DNA from: Lyophyllum atratum
Lineage: Eukaryota; Basidiomycota; Agaricomycetes; Agaricales; Lyophyllaceae
Assembly: GCA_014905825.1 (NCBI GenBank)
Contig: JACGCN010000002.1
Location: 1,984,001 to 2,048,000, forward strand
DNA: 64,000 nucleotides
Direction: 5' to 3'
Every line of letters begins with the position of its first letter. The first letter of the stretch is position 1. The position numbers and the translations under genes were made by a program. The notes below the pieces were generated by a model. It did not search any database. It was not told where the DNA came from and saw nothing but the letters and a program-made list of their open reading frames with translations. Shown piece by piece: positions 10,573 to 23,329 of this stretch.

Positions 10573-12160
10573 TCAGAAGGTTGAGATACCAGTGGGCCGC
10601 ATTCTTGTCAAAAAGATGCCTTCCACATGACGGTCCAGAACTCGCAGCGATTCCGCTATAGAAGATTCCTCCCAGGCGTCTCCGATTTTACCAAGCCCCG
10701 CGAGGGCGACTTCCCAATCTCGCCGCGACCAGTCCTGCCCTCGGCGTGCTCCTGGGCTAGAATACGGCTTGCTCAGAAACACTTCGACCCGAGGATTCGT
10801 CTTCGCAATCTTCTTTTTGTGGTCCAGATATTCCAGGACATCAACCAGTGACCATTCCCTGTAATGTCGTCTTTGCGCTTGCCACCGTGGCGCATGCCAC
10901 GACGCGGAGCTGCCCTCGTCTGTCTGATGACCTCCGCGGACCTCCGTGCCTCCCACTCGCGCAACCAACTCAAGGAACAAACTCGTAAAGTGATCGATGA
11001 CTTGTAAGTGGAGTAGGTCGAGCGCGTGGCTAGGTTCGGGTACATAGGCCACAGGCGCCTCATCGTCTACCACCATCTTATTCGGGTCATCGTCCGCAGG
11101 CCGAGGCGACGCAGCTGTGTTGCTCTCGGGGTCTTTGTAGCTGATTTGGTACGCCCCAAAGTAACTGAGATCAATGCCGTACTCTCCAAAGATCAAAAAT
11201 GCAATTTCCCGACTGCTCCAGTTTTTTGTGGGAGAGATAGTGGGTATACCTATAATTGGAAGAGCGCAGTGAGAGTGGGCACTCGGTAGAACTAAGAGTC
11301 CGCACCTGCCATATCACTCTCCGCTGTCAAACACAGGTTGTTGTCCGCGCTGCAGAGGAATGTACGTCGTCCTCGTCGGAAATAGGTACAACAATCGTGA
11401 ATCAGCTCGTCATTCATCTATTTGAATCCAAAGTCCCGTTTCTCATCAATATCAGTATGCATCGGGCGAAGAACGAACCTCGCCTGGGACCCGGATTTTC
11501 CAGTTTCCTGATGCTTTGCATGTCTCTTCATTCGCCTGCCCTTTCACAGTTTTTCGCTCCTTGACCTTTTTCAAAAGCCACGCAGAGGCGCGTCGTGCAA
11601 ACCACGCTAGGCTGTCGCGGTTCTTTTGTCTGTATTGAAACGCATGCGTCAATGATGAAAGTTTAAACTAGATAGATTGAAAGACGTGCCCATCAAGTTC
11701 GTATATAACAATTCCTGGTATCACGACAATGACAGGCAGCGATTGTCTTTCCACATCTTCCAGAAATTGTGTGATAACGTCAAAGTGGTGTAAGAGAATA
11801 TTGGTATCAATGACGACGAAAGTTGAGCTCTCCGAGAGCGGGGCCTATGAGCAGAGAAGTGGTAAGTCCACGGTTTCTGTGTATATCCCCACCAGGCCCC
11901 GTTAGTACCCATTCGCGAAACGTGTGCTTACCTGCATCTCGACATCCTCGTTAGCGAGTTGGTCGATTCTTCGGAGAGTCGCATGAAGATGAGCATCCTG
12001 CGGGTTCAGATCTGTGGATTTCGCGTCATGCAGGCCACCTATGCGTTCTATCATCTAACTCACTGGCGGGGAATGAGTTCGAAGAACTAGAAGAATTCGA
12101 GGAGGAATTCGAGGCGCCATGGTATCGATGTGGCCTGGCAACAGAGGCCATGGCCGACAT
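10573..12160 (-). CDS. PIN-domain endoribonuclease, SWT1-like
   Basis: SWT1 is a nuclear endonuclease that helps remove faulty mRNPs at the nuclear pore. The spliced protein starts MSAMASVARPHRYHG with a Ser/Asn-rich stretch. It then has the PIN fold: FVVIDTNILLHHFDVI (first acidic residue, about 11850-11805), VIVVIPGIVIYELDG, a helical QKNRDSLAWFARRASAWLLKK segment and TFLCSADNNLCLTAES (second acidic cluster). A C-terminal helical region of about 200 aa follows (from FGEYGIDLSYFGAYQISY to the stop at 10573). I placed introns by matching the PIN pattern across 11230-11930. The SWT1 name rests on the PIN motifs plus the presence of a C-terminal domain; other PIN nucleases remain possible. Confidence 0.72.
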
Positions 12161-12505
12161 TGTTGGTTCTCTGTACTTCGTTATGACGAGGGAAAAAAGC
12201 AGATGACGAAAGAAGGACCTTGATCGTTGATCATGAAAACTTGGCTGTGATCGATTTTCACACTGCTCATTGCTCAATGCAAAGGACAAAGAATCCGTTG
12301 TTATCAAATACACTTGTCTATTCAAAATGGATGGTATGTATTGCTTGTATCTATAGATGGTTGCGGAGGATTACAGATGCAAAGGATCGTTGTGTTGGTG
12401 TTGAAAAATTTAAGAATAAGTAGTATGCGTTATAGAGCCTCCGGGAGTTCTGAGTATCATGTTGATGCCATGCGAGAGTGAGGAGAGGAGAGGCGCGCCA
12501 GATGC
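12161..12505. other. Intergenic, SWT1-like promoter
   Basis: About 345 bp between the start of the PIN nuclease and the stop of PCF11. Nothing further was recognised. Confidence 0.4.
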
Positions 12506-15032
12506 TCACGAAACCGTAGACAATGGCGATAGAGCCAACTTCTTCAACGGCGGAGTGCCGTCAGCCTCACCTGGACTTGTCGAGTCATTTTCGTCGACCT
12601 TACGCTTCGTCCCAGCGAGCTTAGCCTCGAGCGACGGAGAAAGAGACGGGGACTTCGATTTCGAGTCTCTTAGATTTGAAGGTGGTGGTGTTGATCGTAG
12701 CGAAGGTGCCTCAGGAGTTGCAGAACGACTTCTTCCCGTAGCCAGCTCGGAACGTAAGCGTGCGGCAAGACTGTTTGTCGACACAACTGCCTCTGCATGA
12801 CATGTTGCATGATACACCTATGATGGTACCGTCAGTCTTAGAAATTAGTGAACGTAAGAATGCACACGAACCCGATCATCCTTCTTCACTGCGTTTTTCC
12901 ACACCCAGTCCTCGTCGTCCTCGAGGAATTCCGACTTAAGAGTCTCCTTACATATCGGACAAGATATAGGTTTTGCCTCGTCACCTGGTGGCACCACGAC
13001 AAACATTGCTCGAAGTTCAGCATCACGTTTTGCAACCTCAGCAGCGGCGGCAGCCTTAGGATTAAGGCGCCGAGCACCGTCAGCGCGACCTTTGCCTTTA
13101 GCATCCGACAAGTCATGTACCCAATCCTGGTTGTCAGACCTATCAGCATTGATAGAGGAGATATACCAAGAATACCACATACCTCGACTCCAATGAACCA
13201 GCTCCGGCTATGACCTCGTCCGATGTTCTGATTTGCCTTACGATTCTGTCTGAAATGCATGTCGAGATGATCCTCCATAGTCTTCTTCCCGGTGATCGTG
13301 TCAGCAAAACGGATCCCGCATTGTTTACATTGGGCAGTCAACTGGTCGTACAAGAACTCTACAATCTGAGGCCGTTTCCTGCCTCGCATGTCAGTAAAAA
13401 GCAGATACACGGAAGACAAAACGCACCTCGTAATATCTGAGCTAGTCAATTTGATCGGCTGCGAGAGAATGGCTTGTCTGTAAGCTCTTGAAGCTTCCCG
13501 CTCGAGATCGTCATTCTCGACAATTTGCTGTTTGGCGGCTTCTTCCTTCGCAGTCGCACCAGCGCCCAAGGGAGTTCCACTTGCGGATACAACGCCAGCT
13601 TTGAGGAGGGTAGAAAGGAGGTTTGCGATGTTCGCTGGGGGGCTAGTCCCGGTGTAGGAGTCGAACTTGAGGCCGACGCAATAGACAGATGGGGACCTTC
13701 GATTTTGACGCCTTCAGCCGGGTAGGACGCACTTGAAGAAGGGAAAGGCAGCTGGGTTGACGGTTGCGGTGCAAACATGGATTGAGATTGCCATTGTGTA
13801 GGTGGGGCTGCGACCGGGGGTGGTGCTGGCGGCGCTGTGCTTCGGACAAGACTACGCAGTTGAGTAAGGATCTGTTGAAGCTCTTCTTGTGATACTCCTG
13901 CCTCAACAAGCTTTCGTAACTATGAAAGGTGTGAGAGAGTGTAAGGCTTCAAGTGAGAGGTTACTCACTTGGTGTAGAACGTTGACATGGTTCTGGGATG
14001 TTACGTCATAAGGATTAGTTTGCAAAGCACGTTCCTTTTGTCCTAAAGTAAACTCCAATTCGCTGAGAACTTGTGCTTTCGTGATGTGCCCCGATCCGTT
14101 GTAAAAACCAGACGGTGCCTACATAGGTATTAAATGAGACCGTTGAAAGATGAACTGAAAGACTGCTTACATTGTGAGTAGAACCTCCGTCACCCCACAC
14201 TCCTCGTTCGATAGCAACTTGAGGGGGTACACCAAACAGCTCTTTGCCTTGAGGAGAGCCGGTTCGCCAAGTAAGAAGCATCTCTTCCATTTTGCTTCGA
14301 GTATTCTCGTCGACCTGGCCATACGTCTCCAAGAACAAGGGTATGACGAAAACTGCAAAATGACGAGCATACGGTTCATACACATTTTTAGAAATCGCGT
14401 CCAGAAGATAAAACGCGGGCAACTTCATCCAAGGCGGCACCTACAAATAGGCAAACCAAAAAAGGAAGTGATGAGTCAGCAATCCGCGGTACGGAAGACA
14501 AGTCCGGAAGAAGGGGAACACGATGAGAAAAAGAAAAAAGTACAAGGGACTGCAAACAGAGGATCGATCTCTGATGGTTTTCCTGGTCAACGAGCCGTCT
14601 TACTTGTCTTTGTGCTCAATGTAGAACTAAGACTACAGTACATGACAAGTGGGCAACACATGGTATGAATGATGTGTAGAACACCGCCGACAATCATGGG
14701 AGAAACCAGTGAAGAGCTACCGTGGAGTTGGAAATAAGACTCACCCGTCGTATATGAGCTTCTAGTGATTGAGCAACTATTTCCGCGTATCGCGAGTAGT
14801 CTTGAGCGAGCATCGACAAGTTCTGGATGATAGGCCTCGAGTTCACTTGGAGTTCCGCGAGACGGTTGGTGTATTCCCGGCGAAATGAGACTGGATCGAG
14901 GTAGATGGGTGCTGGTGGAATCGGCGGAGGGGGCTGCTGATACTGATACTGATATCCACTGTGAGCGACAGGTTGGGAATAATTCGAGTACGGAGGCTGG
15001 CCGTAATGGCTCTGAGAGGAATAGAGAGACAT
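12506..15032 (-). CDS. PCF11: mRNA 3'-end processing factor PCF11
   Basis: Subunit of cleavage factor IA. It binds the Pol II C-terminal domain and couples 3' cleavage to termination. It starts MSLYSSQSHYGQPPYSNYSQ with a Tyr/Pro/Gln-rich leader. The CID follows: FRREYTNRLAELQVNSRPII, QSLEAHIRRVPPWMKLPAFYLLDAISKNV and FVIPLFLETYGQVDENTRSKM. After a Pro/Ser-rich linker comes a first zinc knuckle (CKQCGIRF...DHLDMHF, about 13250-13330). A second one, CPICKE...HATCH, is split between exons at about 12945 and 12810. The tail is Ser/Pro/Lys-rich. At least eight introns. Start at 15032; an in-frame upstream Met exists at 15071 but the Tyr-rich start is more typical. Confidence 0.88.
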
Positions 15033-15754
15033 GCCAACGGAACTTATGCGCAGTTGGCGGGGAGGGGCCAAGTCTCAAAAAAAGACAACGGTCGGGGAAA
15101 TCCTACTGGTGGTCAAACAGTAGACGGTTGTGGTGTCGGGTCAAATTTTCAGTCGGTCTCACACGAACTGCCAGACACAGCGAAGACGAATGAGTAGCAC
15201 GATGGTGGGGGTTGCTGCAAGAGATGCCTGAATGACACCTGTGACAATCAGCTCCATTTCAAACCCCGACCATTGTGCTCGCCTGTCGGAGCTGACTATT
15301 ACTCCGGCCCGTGCATAGCGCATAGATACTTTGACCATTGTTAGCCACACCACTGCCACACCGTTCAGATAGGGCAGTTATACTACATTTGTTCGTACAA
15401 ACTACCAGCGCACCGGAAACAGGTCGCAAGATTTTTGAGAGAAATAAAACGGGTAAGACTCGGACCAGTGTGGCAGTGTCGAGCTACTAAATTAGGCAGT
15501 GCTTATGTCAGCTGGCTTGAGCAAATCCATCGTCGAATCCACCATCCGCTCAACACCCCTCAAAATTATCGCTCAAGGTGCGTACCGCTGCCCCGATCTG
15601 CTGTCTTTAGGTCCTCTGGAGTCTCCTCGGCGTCCACACTCGTTTGACACTCGTTTCAACGATTTCGAGGCGGTAGAACTGATGGATGGTGGAAGGGGAC
15701 TTCGGATGACAGGGGACTTCGCCTAAGCCAGAACTGACTCTCCTTCGCTTTCAG
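15033..15754. promoter_or_regulatory. Divergent promoter of PCF11 and RPL9
   Basis: A 722-bp gap between two divergent starts. The bases just before the RPL9 ATG read like a splice acceptor (TTCGCTTTCAG immediately before ATG), so part of this gap is probably a 5'-UTR intron of RPL9. No other gene was recognised. Confidence 0.5.
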
Positions 15755-16492
15755 ATGCGGGACGTCCTCAAGACCGAAGAACTCGAGATCCCCGACAACG
15801 TTGAAGTCTCCGTCAAGTCCCGTGTTATCGTTGTCACCGGGCCCCGAGGAACCCTCACCAAGAATGTTCGCCATGTCAACATGGACATCCGGTTGCTGAG
15901 TGGAAAGACGAAGAAGGTGTCCCTGGCCGTCTGGCAGGGCGGCCGCAAGCATGTTGCATGCCTGCGCACGATCAGGACGCTGATCAACAACATGGTCATC
16001 GGTGTTACACAGGTTCGTACGGCCATGTCGTATCTGGACACACTGTGCTCATATTATCTGCTCTAGGGCTTCCGATACAAAATGCGCGCCGTCTACGCCC
16101 ATTTCCCCATCAACTGCATCATTCAAAACGATGGAACTCAGGTGGAGATCCGCAATTTCCTTGGCGAAAAAGTACGTCTCGACTCAACCCTTCACGTGTA
16201 CTCCTTGTGCTGATTCATTATTGAAGACTGTACGACATGTCGGCATGTTGAACGGCGTCAACATTACAGAGTCGGCGGCGCAGAAAGACGAGCTGATTCT
16301 TGAGGGTAACGATATCGATATGGTCTCGCAATCCGGTGGGTGCAGTCAACATATGCATAAGAATTGTAAGTCTGACACCATTTCGCAGCTGCATCGATCC
16401 AGGGTATTTGCCGTGTACGGAACAAGGATATCCGTAAATTCTTGGACGGCATCTACGTCTCGGACAAGGGCCCGATCAAGGCCGAGGAGTAG
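15755..16492 (+). CDS. RPL9: 60S ribosomal protein L9 (uL6)
   Basis: Large-subunit protein near the sarcin-ricin loop and P stalk. Four coding exons give about 190 aa, the normal length. Recognisable blocks are [66 protein letters not shown] and the closing [22 protein letters not shown]. Three introns follow GVTQ (ending 16064), NFLGEK and DMVSQS. The ATG directly follows an acceptor-like TTTCAG, so an untranslated first exon upstream is likely. Confidence 0.96.
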
Positions 16493-16659
16493 ATGTTTTG
16501 AGTGTGGTATTATGTACATCCCATGTTTACATGCCCGACTCTTCTTCCTATGAGCATGATCTGAACACCTCCGTTGTGCACATAAGTCAAAAAGCGATTT
16601 AAATTCGGCTGTATATTCTACTTGACTTTAACCCAGGTGATATTGAGGAACGAAGAACA

Positions 16660-17657
16660 TCATGGGACAAAAGGTATCTTGGTCCCAACTCTTTGTCGAT
16701 ACTTGACATAGTCGTCACCAAAAAACCTTGTCAGAGCATTTTCCTCAGCTAGGTGAAGAAAATCATGAGATCGCGTCGAAAGGGAAATGGGGTGAAATGC
16801 TGACCTCTTGTTCTGTAGTAAAAGAATCTCCACAGCAGAATTGTAAAGAGGATGAATGTCAAATGGTTTTGCAATACGAGCTGTGTGCCTAACGCCCAGT
16901 AGTAAAAGCCTGCGTATGAAGGATGACGAAACCAGCTGCGCGAAGCGTTAGTGGATAATTCCGAGAAGTCATACTTGCAGTACTGACGCGTAAACACCAT
17001 CAGTTACAAGCTTATGAGTATCGCGCTTTCGAAACGCGACAGAATGGGAAAAGTTGGTCGAAGCATGGATCATCGCTATGGATCGCAATAGCTGGCCCGC
17101 TATCACGAAAGCTATTCCTGTGAGATGGCTTAAAATACGGTTCAGGATGAACTTCATAGAATACACACCAATGGGTGTCAGATAAGGGTACGCTTTAAGA
17201 GCAGGTTTAAAGTAAAGCGTAATCAGGTATTCCGCCAGGGCAACGCCATTTGCGATATGATACATTGCACCATTATCGAGCAGGTATGCTGGAAAGAGGG
17301 TTAGTATGGGATGTACGACAGGAATGGTCACTCACAGTCAACACTGCATTTCTCAAGGTTCCACCCTGCAGTTACAGCGAACTCTCCCCAGTGAAAAGCA
17401 GCCCAAGCGGCTACAAAGAATCCAAGTTGGGCATTTGTCCACCAGTATGCATCGAAACCGCCCACTGCAAAGACCAAGAATCCCAAAGAGAACAGTCCTC
17501 CTAAGATGAACGCGATGACAGACACAGCCAGTGGCGTATTTGGAATATTGCCAATTGGAGCATGAGTAGCGACTGGAATTGTTTGTAAAGGGTGTTTCAT
17601 AGCAGCTTCTCGTTGTTTGATGCGTTCATCAAGGCTAACCAGTGTATCTGAAGCCAT
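16660..17657 (-). CDS. STE14: Protein-S-isoprenylcysteine O-methyltransferase
   Basis: Methylates the C-terminal prenylated cysteine of CaaX proteins (Ras, mating pheromone) in the ER membrane. The N-terminal half has several hydrophobic helices (LAVSVIAFILGGLFSLGFLVFAVG). Diagnostic ICMT blocks are TNFSHSVAFRKRDTHKLVTDGVY, the SAM-binding RHPSYAGFYYWALGTQLVLQN and the end block EENALTRFFGDDYVKYRQRV then GTKIPFVP before the stop at 16660. At least three introns. Start at 17657 (MASDTLVSLDERI). It is convergent with RPL9 and divergent from the EF-G2 gene. Confidence 0.93.
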
Positions 17658-17813
17658 CCCTGGGGTCGGGGGGAAGAAAGAGTGTAATATGTGGACTGCA
17701 TTGTTGCGGTCTCGGGCAACAATAGCGGGACTTTACCCTTGTTAGGTCCAAAAGGCTATGAGGTACTCAGTGGTGGAAGTTGTGCCTTGTGGACATTGCA
17801 TTTTAGCTGGCTC

Positions 17814-20357
17814 ATGTTCTTAACCCGATGGGCATCCTATAGCCCGTCTAATATCTTAAAGCTCGGTTGCCGTGCCTATTCCAGGCCAGCAGAATATGAC
17901 CCGTCGAAAACTCGCAATATGGCGCTCGTTGCGCATATCGGTGCGCCTGCATATAGCACCATGCGTCGACGACTCCTTGACATTCCTCCGTTTAGACTCG
18001 GGGAAAACTACTCTGACAGAGTCTATTCTCTTAAAATCCGCATATCTCTCCACGCGGGGTACGGTCGACACGGGAAGTACCACGACTGATTTCCTACCTG
18101 CGGAAAGGGAACGTGGAATCACTATTCAGTCCGCCAGTATTCCAGTCAAGTGGAAGAACTGGACTTTCAATCTCATAGATACTCCCGGACACGCAGACTT
18201 TGGAATGGAAGTCGAGAGCGCCAGTCGAGTTGTAGACGGCGCCGTAGTTCTGATCGACTCTGTTGAAGGAGTTGAAGCGCAAACGAAAGGCGTCTGGAGG
18301 CAGTTAGACAGGTGCGTCGATCAGGTGAGGCGTATGTGAACCTTTCTGACATTGCTCTGAAACCTTTCTGCTGTTAGATACGGTGTAGCTACGCGAATCA
18401 TGTTTTTAAACAAGCTTGACCGACCTGGAGCCTCGTTCGGAGCCTCTCTTGCTTCCTTGCTCTCGCATCGGCTTCATCCTCATCCGATGGCCTTGGTACT
18501 TCCAATAGCTTCCTTTGATCCCCGTCATTATGCACAAGCAGAGCCGGGAGTCCAAGGCTTGGTCGACCTAGTGAAATGGGAAGTCTGGAAGTGGGATGCG
18601 GAAGGGACAGTATCCCGCCACCCCCTTCCACGGGATGACGAAACATTCACTAACTTTGACGTTATACCTGCATCTCACCCGATCCTCCCTCACTTAATTC
18701 CGGCGCGTACACAGCTACTAGAAAACCTTTCCATGTACTCGGAGGAGCTCATGGAGAACCTTCTCAGTCTTCCATCTACACCCACCGCATATCTTAACGT
18801 GGAGACTTCGAGCATTATACGACACCTGCGTCAAGCTACGATAAAAAAGCAGATCCTTCCTGTCCTTGGGGGATCAGCGATGAAGAATATCGGCACAGAC
18901 CTTGTTATGGACTACGTTGGAGAACTCTTGGCTAGCCCGCTTGATGTGGTCCATGATCCTCAGGCTTCTAATAGTCCCGTCAGGCTTCTTGCATGGAAAG
19001 TTGCATGGGATAAGAAGCGAGGGTGGATGACTTTCGTTCGGGTTTATTCAGGTATCCTCTCGATTCCCTCGAGATGAGCATATGTTGATATATTCTTCCA
19101 GGAAAACTGACGCGGCACAGTGTCGTCTTCAACACAAGCAGAAACCAACGCGAGCGTGTCTCAAAGCTACTTCTTTTGTATGCTTCGGAAGCGGAGGAAG
19201 TCGACGAACTTCCGTTTGGCTCTGTGGGTGTGATTCTAGGACTAAAGTATACTCGTACTGGAGACACACTGGTATCCGCCGGTGGTCCAGCATCCACACG
19301 TTCTGTTCTCCGCCAGATAGTTCCTCCCGCCGCAGTCATCGCTGCCTCTATCATCCCTCAATCACATTCCGATCTGGAGCCTGTCCAAGAAGCCTTAGAG
19401 GCCCTTGCTCGCACGGACCCTTCCGTCCGTGTGGATGTGCAAGAGGGACAAATTTTGGTCCATGGGATGGGTGCACTCCATCTTGAAATTGTCGAAGGAC
19501 GATTGAAGGACGAATGGAATGTGCGGTTCGAAGTTGGGAGACGCCGCGTCAGCTACCGGGAAGGCTTGGGCCCTGATGCATCTGGTCCGAACTCCAACTT
19601 ATGGCAGACCGATGCTGGAGGAAAGCAAATCGACATCTCTGTTACTCTCGACATTCGACCCCTGGAGCATGGAGAAACCGGAGATCCAGTCTGGGATGGC
19701 AACGTTGTTCTCGACGAAACGGCTCAACCATTCCCCTCCCCAGATGCCATGACAGGAACACCTCAATCCTATATCGTTCACGGAATCTCAAGCGCCCTTT
19801 CAAACTCACCCAACAGTTCGCTGGCAATGTCCCACCTCCATATCCAGTTGAAGGCGTTCTCTATACCTCCTGGCACAGCCGCCTCAATGCTGACTGGCGC
19901 TACTGCTGTAATCATGCGCAACCGCATTCGCAATGCTGGCATGGGTCCCGTTATGGAACCCTATGTCCATCTGAAGATCTCTGTCACAGAGGACAGCCTT
20001 GGAAAGGTTGTAAAGGACGTGACGGAGCATGGTGGGGAGGTCTTAGACCTCGATACAGGGTCAACTGTAGCTGCAGATGGCAGTGAAGAGATCGGAGGTT
20101 ATCCAGAGGAGGGAGTATATATCCCCCCTGCGTTGTTATCGCCGTCGGGTGGCGCAGATTCGTCTGGATCCTCTGTTTCGCTGCGTCTGAAACGCTCCGT
20201 GCATGCTCTTGCCCCGCTCAGTAAAATGCTCGACTACTCTACGCGGCTGCGTGCCCTCTCTGGCGGACACGGCATGTTCGAGATGGCCAATGCAGGCTTT
20301 AGAGAAGTTTCAGAGACGAGGAAGGTGGAGATTCTCAAGGAAATCGGGCGAGCTTGA
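17814..20357 (+). CDS. MEF2: Mitochondrial elongation factor G2 (ribosome-releasing factor 2)
   Basis: GTPase that, with RRF, splits mitochondrial ribosomes after termination. A short Arg-containing, Asp-poor leader (MFLTRWASYSPSNILKLGCR) fits a mitochondrial presequence. The P-loop is split by an intron: NMALVAHI/DSGKTTLTESILLK. The rest of the G domain follows: GITIQSASIPVKW, NLIDTPGHADFGMEVESA, and RIMFLNKLDRPGA in place of the usual NKxD context. Domains II-V follow, including GSVGVILGLKYTRTGDTL, GMGALHLEIVEGRLKDEW and YSTRLRALSGGHGMFEM. Introns lie near 17940-17997, 18312-18376 and 19052-19101. Start at 17814 was chosen for the leader; earlier Mets in frame lack one. Confidence 0.9.
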
Positions 20358-20448
20358 GGTCAAATGAGTATTATATATATATCCCGTAATATCTAATATG
20401 TAGCAGATCCGATAATATACACCTCGAATAACGCGGAAAATACAACTG

Positions 20449-21903
20449 TCACAGCTCTCTGATTTCGTCCGCGTCCCCAAAAAACATCGCAGTATCCATG
20501 TCTTCGTCGTCGTCCGCAGCTCCCGCTCGAGCATCTCCTGCATTATTCAACACCTGACTGAACTGCATCATCCCACCTTCATCGTCTGATTCGTCCGAAT
20601 CTTCCAAAAATCGTGGATCGAGGAACGATGATGTGGATGGAGGGAGACTTTGACCTCGAAACGGAGCAGGAGTCTCGCTCCTTCCTCTGTAATCATCGGG
20701 AAGAAAGAGTGGAGTCTTTTCTCGGACGCTGGGCCCTAGAGTAGGCAAGGAAACCGGCGGCACGACGCTTGGTTCTCTGAAAATGGCTGGAATAACAGAA
20801 GACGCCCTAGACATGAACCGTATCGGCGGCCATGGCTCTACGACAATGCAAAGACATTGACCGTAAATGCTGAAACCCTGGTATTGTAGCCGTAATATTG
20901 GTTTTGGTTTTTCCTCTTCCTGAATTTCTAGCTCGAGGGACATCGACGTAGCAGGAAGATCCTGGGCCGCAACTGGAATATCAACAGCCATATTGTGGGA
21001 GGAACCTAGCTCTGCTCCAGGCATCTCCCTACTGACAGATGGGTCAGTCATGTCGATATCAGCGCCTTGCGATGTAGATTTTGCAGCCATGGTCACTACT
21101 GGATCTTCGTTGCCATCTATTTCTTGATATGCCCCAGAAGTCTTCGTCGTTCGCCTTGATCTGCGGGGTTCGGCTGGGTTGTAATCGCCGTCGTCTTCGT
21201 CGTTGCTGGAAGTTAACAGATCATCTTCTGCGTCTCGAGCCTTTCCTTTCCCTTTAGTTCTACGTTTCTTCCGAGCACCCCCATTCTTGTCCTTTTCCAC
21301 GGCAGACTTTCTTTTCCCTCGCTGCCGCTTTGAGGAGGATGGGACTGGAGGGGGAGGCATTGTAGGCCGTTTCTGTGGGGGTAATGCTACAAAGTGCCTT
21401 GTCTTTGCAACAGTGTCGGTCACTCTGAGCACGTATAAAGCATGATTGACATACCTTGACTACGACCGAGTGAGGTTCTGTTTTGCGAAAGAAGTAGCAA
21501 AACTGATAAGCCTCTGGAAAACAACGCTTGTAAGTCAGATCCGAAGAAATAAAACGATACCTACCTCCTCTATATGTATCAACCGTCGCCTTTTTTGAAG
21601 ACGCTGCATTGCCAGGAACTATGCTCGCTTCAGCCTTGAGCTTGGGCAAGATACTTTGCAGGTGGGTGAGTGTAAGAGTCAGGAGAGAAATGAAGCATCC
21701 CGACTATGGTCTCAGGTCAGCCAGAACGTGTTGTAGAACCGCGTCGGACATCCATTCGAGATGGCGTTCGTCCAGATATAACTGTAGCAAGGTGTGAAAA
21801 GTGAGAAACAAGGCATATCCTGAACTAAACAGCATACATATAAAGGAAGCACGGTTTTCTCCGATATGCGCAGGTAATAGGGATTCCTGGTTTTGAACGG
21901 CAT
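20449..21903 (-). CDS. Uncharacterised protein with a compact N-terminal region and a long charged tail
   Basis: I do not recognise this family. Joining five short exons gives MPFKTRNPYYLRISEKTVLP at 21903, then LYLDERHLEWMSDAVLQHVLADL, LPKLKAEASIVPGNAASSKK and EAYQFCYFFRKTEPHSVVVK. A Lys/Arg-rich stretch (SSSKRQRGKRKSA...KKRRTKGKGK) that could be a nuclear localisation signal follows, then acidic segments (SSNDEDDGDY; DSDESDDEGG; DDDEDMDTAMFFGDADE). Between them is a short ordered block ILRLQYQGFSIYGQCLCIVV. Basic and acidic tracts suggest a nuclear, chromatin or ribosome-assembly role, but this is inference. It starts 105 bp from the divergent CYC2-like gene. Confidence 0.68.
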
Positions 21904-22007
21904 ATCGTGCGGGGTGGAGGACGAGTGTGACGCGACTTGGGTTGCATCACAAGCACATGACTGTGACGACCGTCACGAACATCCAATTTCAATTTCTGAA
22001 TCTCTTC

Positions 22008-23175
22008 ATGAAGCAACGTCTGCTCTGCCAGAACACTCTACGGCAAAGCCTCCCTCGCCATCGCTTCTATTCATCAGGAGCTACAAGATACACTGCCACC
22101 CGCATAGTCTCTTTTCCCCTCGCAATCGGAGCACTCGCTGGTCTTTCTTTCTATTTCTTTTACCCCGATGTGTCCCGTTCTGCACCCACTTCAGCAACGA
22201 CCCCGCTCTCACCATCCCACTTCACACCCTCGACCGTATTAAACAATGAATGTTCTGGGCCGACCACAAAGCTCCTTGAGGTGATGGTCCCACCCCAGCT
22301 CCTTCCTCCCCGCAACACAGCAGGTTCCTCGGCTTCCCCGTTCGCTCCAATCTGGTCAGTGTTTATAAAGGATGACGATATCCAAGTAGAAAGACCATAT
22401 ACCCCTCTTGAAGGCGTCGACGAAGAAGGCCGCATGCTTTTTTGGATCAAAAAATACCCCAAGGGCGAGGTAGGCCGATGGTTGCACTCTAAGACCGCTG
22501 GGGAGAAAATCGAGTTACGTGGCCCTCTCACAACCTGGCCATGGAGGGACGGCGAATGGGACGAAATTATCATGGTATGTGTAGGCTCGTCATATATTTT
22601 GATCGTCATATCTTCACGCCGTTTCTCAGATATCAGGAGGGACAGGCATCACTCCTTTCTACCAACTCTTCCACTCAGTAATTTCTCGCCGGCCCGAGAC
22701 TAGGACTCGTTTTACCCTGCTCCACTCGTCATCCAGCACTGCCGAACTCCCTCCTCCTAGAATGATGGATCGACTAGCCACCTTCGCTGCGCAGAATCCG
22801 GACAGGTTCCGACTCCAACTTTTTGTGGATTCCCTTGAAGGGCTACCTCCTTCCTCACACATGCCTCCTCCGCACCTAGGCCGTATAGGAAAGCCTGCCA
22901 TTGAGAAATGTCTTGGACTCAGTGAACGAGTTCCTTGGTGGCAAAGGTTCTTTGGGCAGTCCGAAATCCCAAAGCCCCCCTGCAAGGTTCTTTTCCTCGT
23001 GTGCGGACCTGATCCGTAAGTTTTCTGAGATTTTTTGTGATGTCTAGTCGCTGATGACTTGAGCAGCATGATCAATGCATTATCTGGACCTTTTGGACGA
23101 AACCTTTCTCAGGGCCCTATAAGAGGTGTCTTGGGCGAAATGGGCTTCACCTCCAATGAAGTGCATAAGCTCTAA
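22008..23175 (+). CDS. Mitochondrial FAD/NAD(P)H oxidoreductase, CYC2-like
   Basis: Member of the cytochrome b5 reductase/ferredoxin reductase superfamily. A basic presequence (MKQRLLCQNTLRQSLPRHRF) and a membrane helix (IVSFPLAIGALAGLSFYFFY) place it in the mitochondrial inner membrane. The flavin motif is ERPYTPL, with GEVGRWLHSKTAGEKIELRG after it. The nucleotide-binding block SGGTGITPFYQLFHSV lies across an intron near 22574-22628, and the C-terminal CGPDPMINALSG is split by another at about 23018. The layout (anchor, then reductase) matches yeast Cyc2, which supports haem attachment to cytochrome c. A generic b5-reductase-like role is the alternative. An in-frame Met at 21955 is possible. 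Confidence 0.78.
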
Positions 23176-23329
23176 AGCTCTGGTCCTCTAGCCTTCCTGT
23201 CATTTGCAAGCAACGCTGAGGTCCAGTCCCTGGTCCCTACTCAAGAACTGCGGAGGATAGCATTTCCACGACCTAATAATACGTTACAAATACATAATTC
23301 CAAAATCGACTCTCTGAAACCACCTATGC

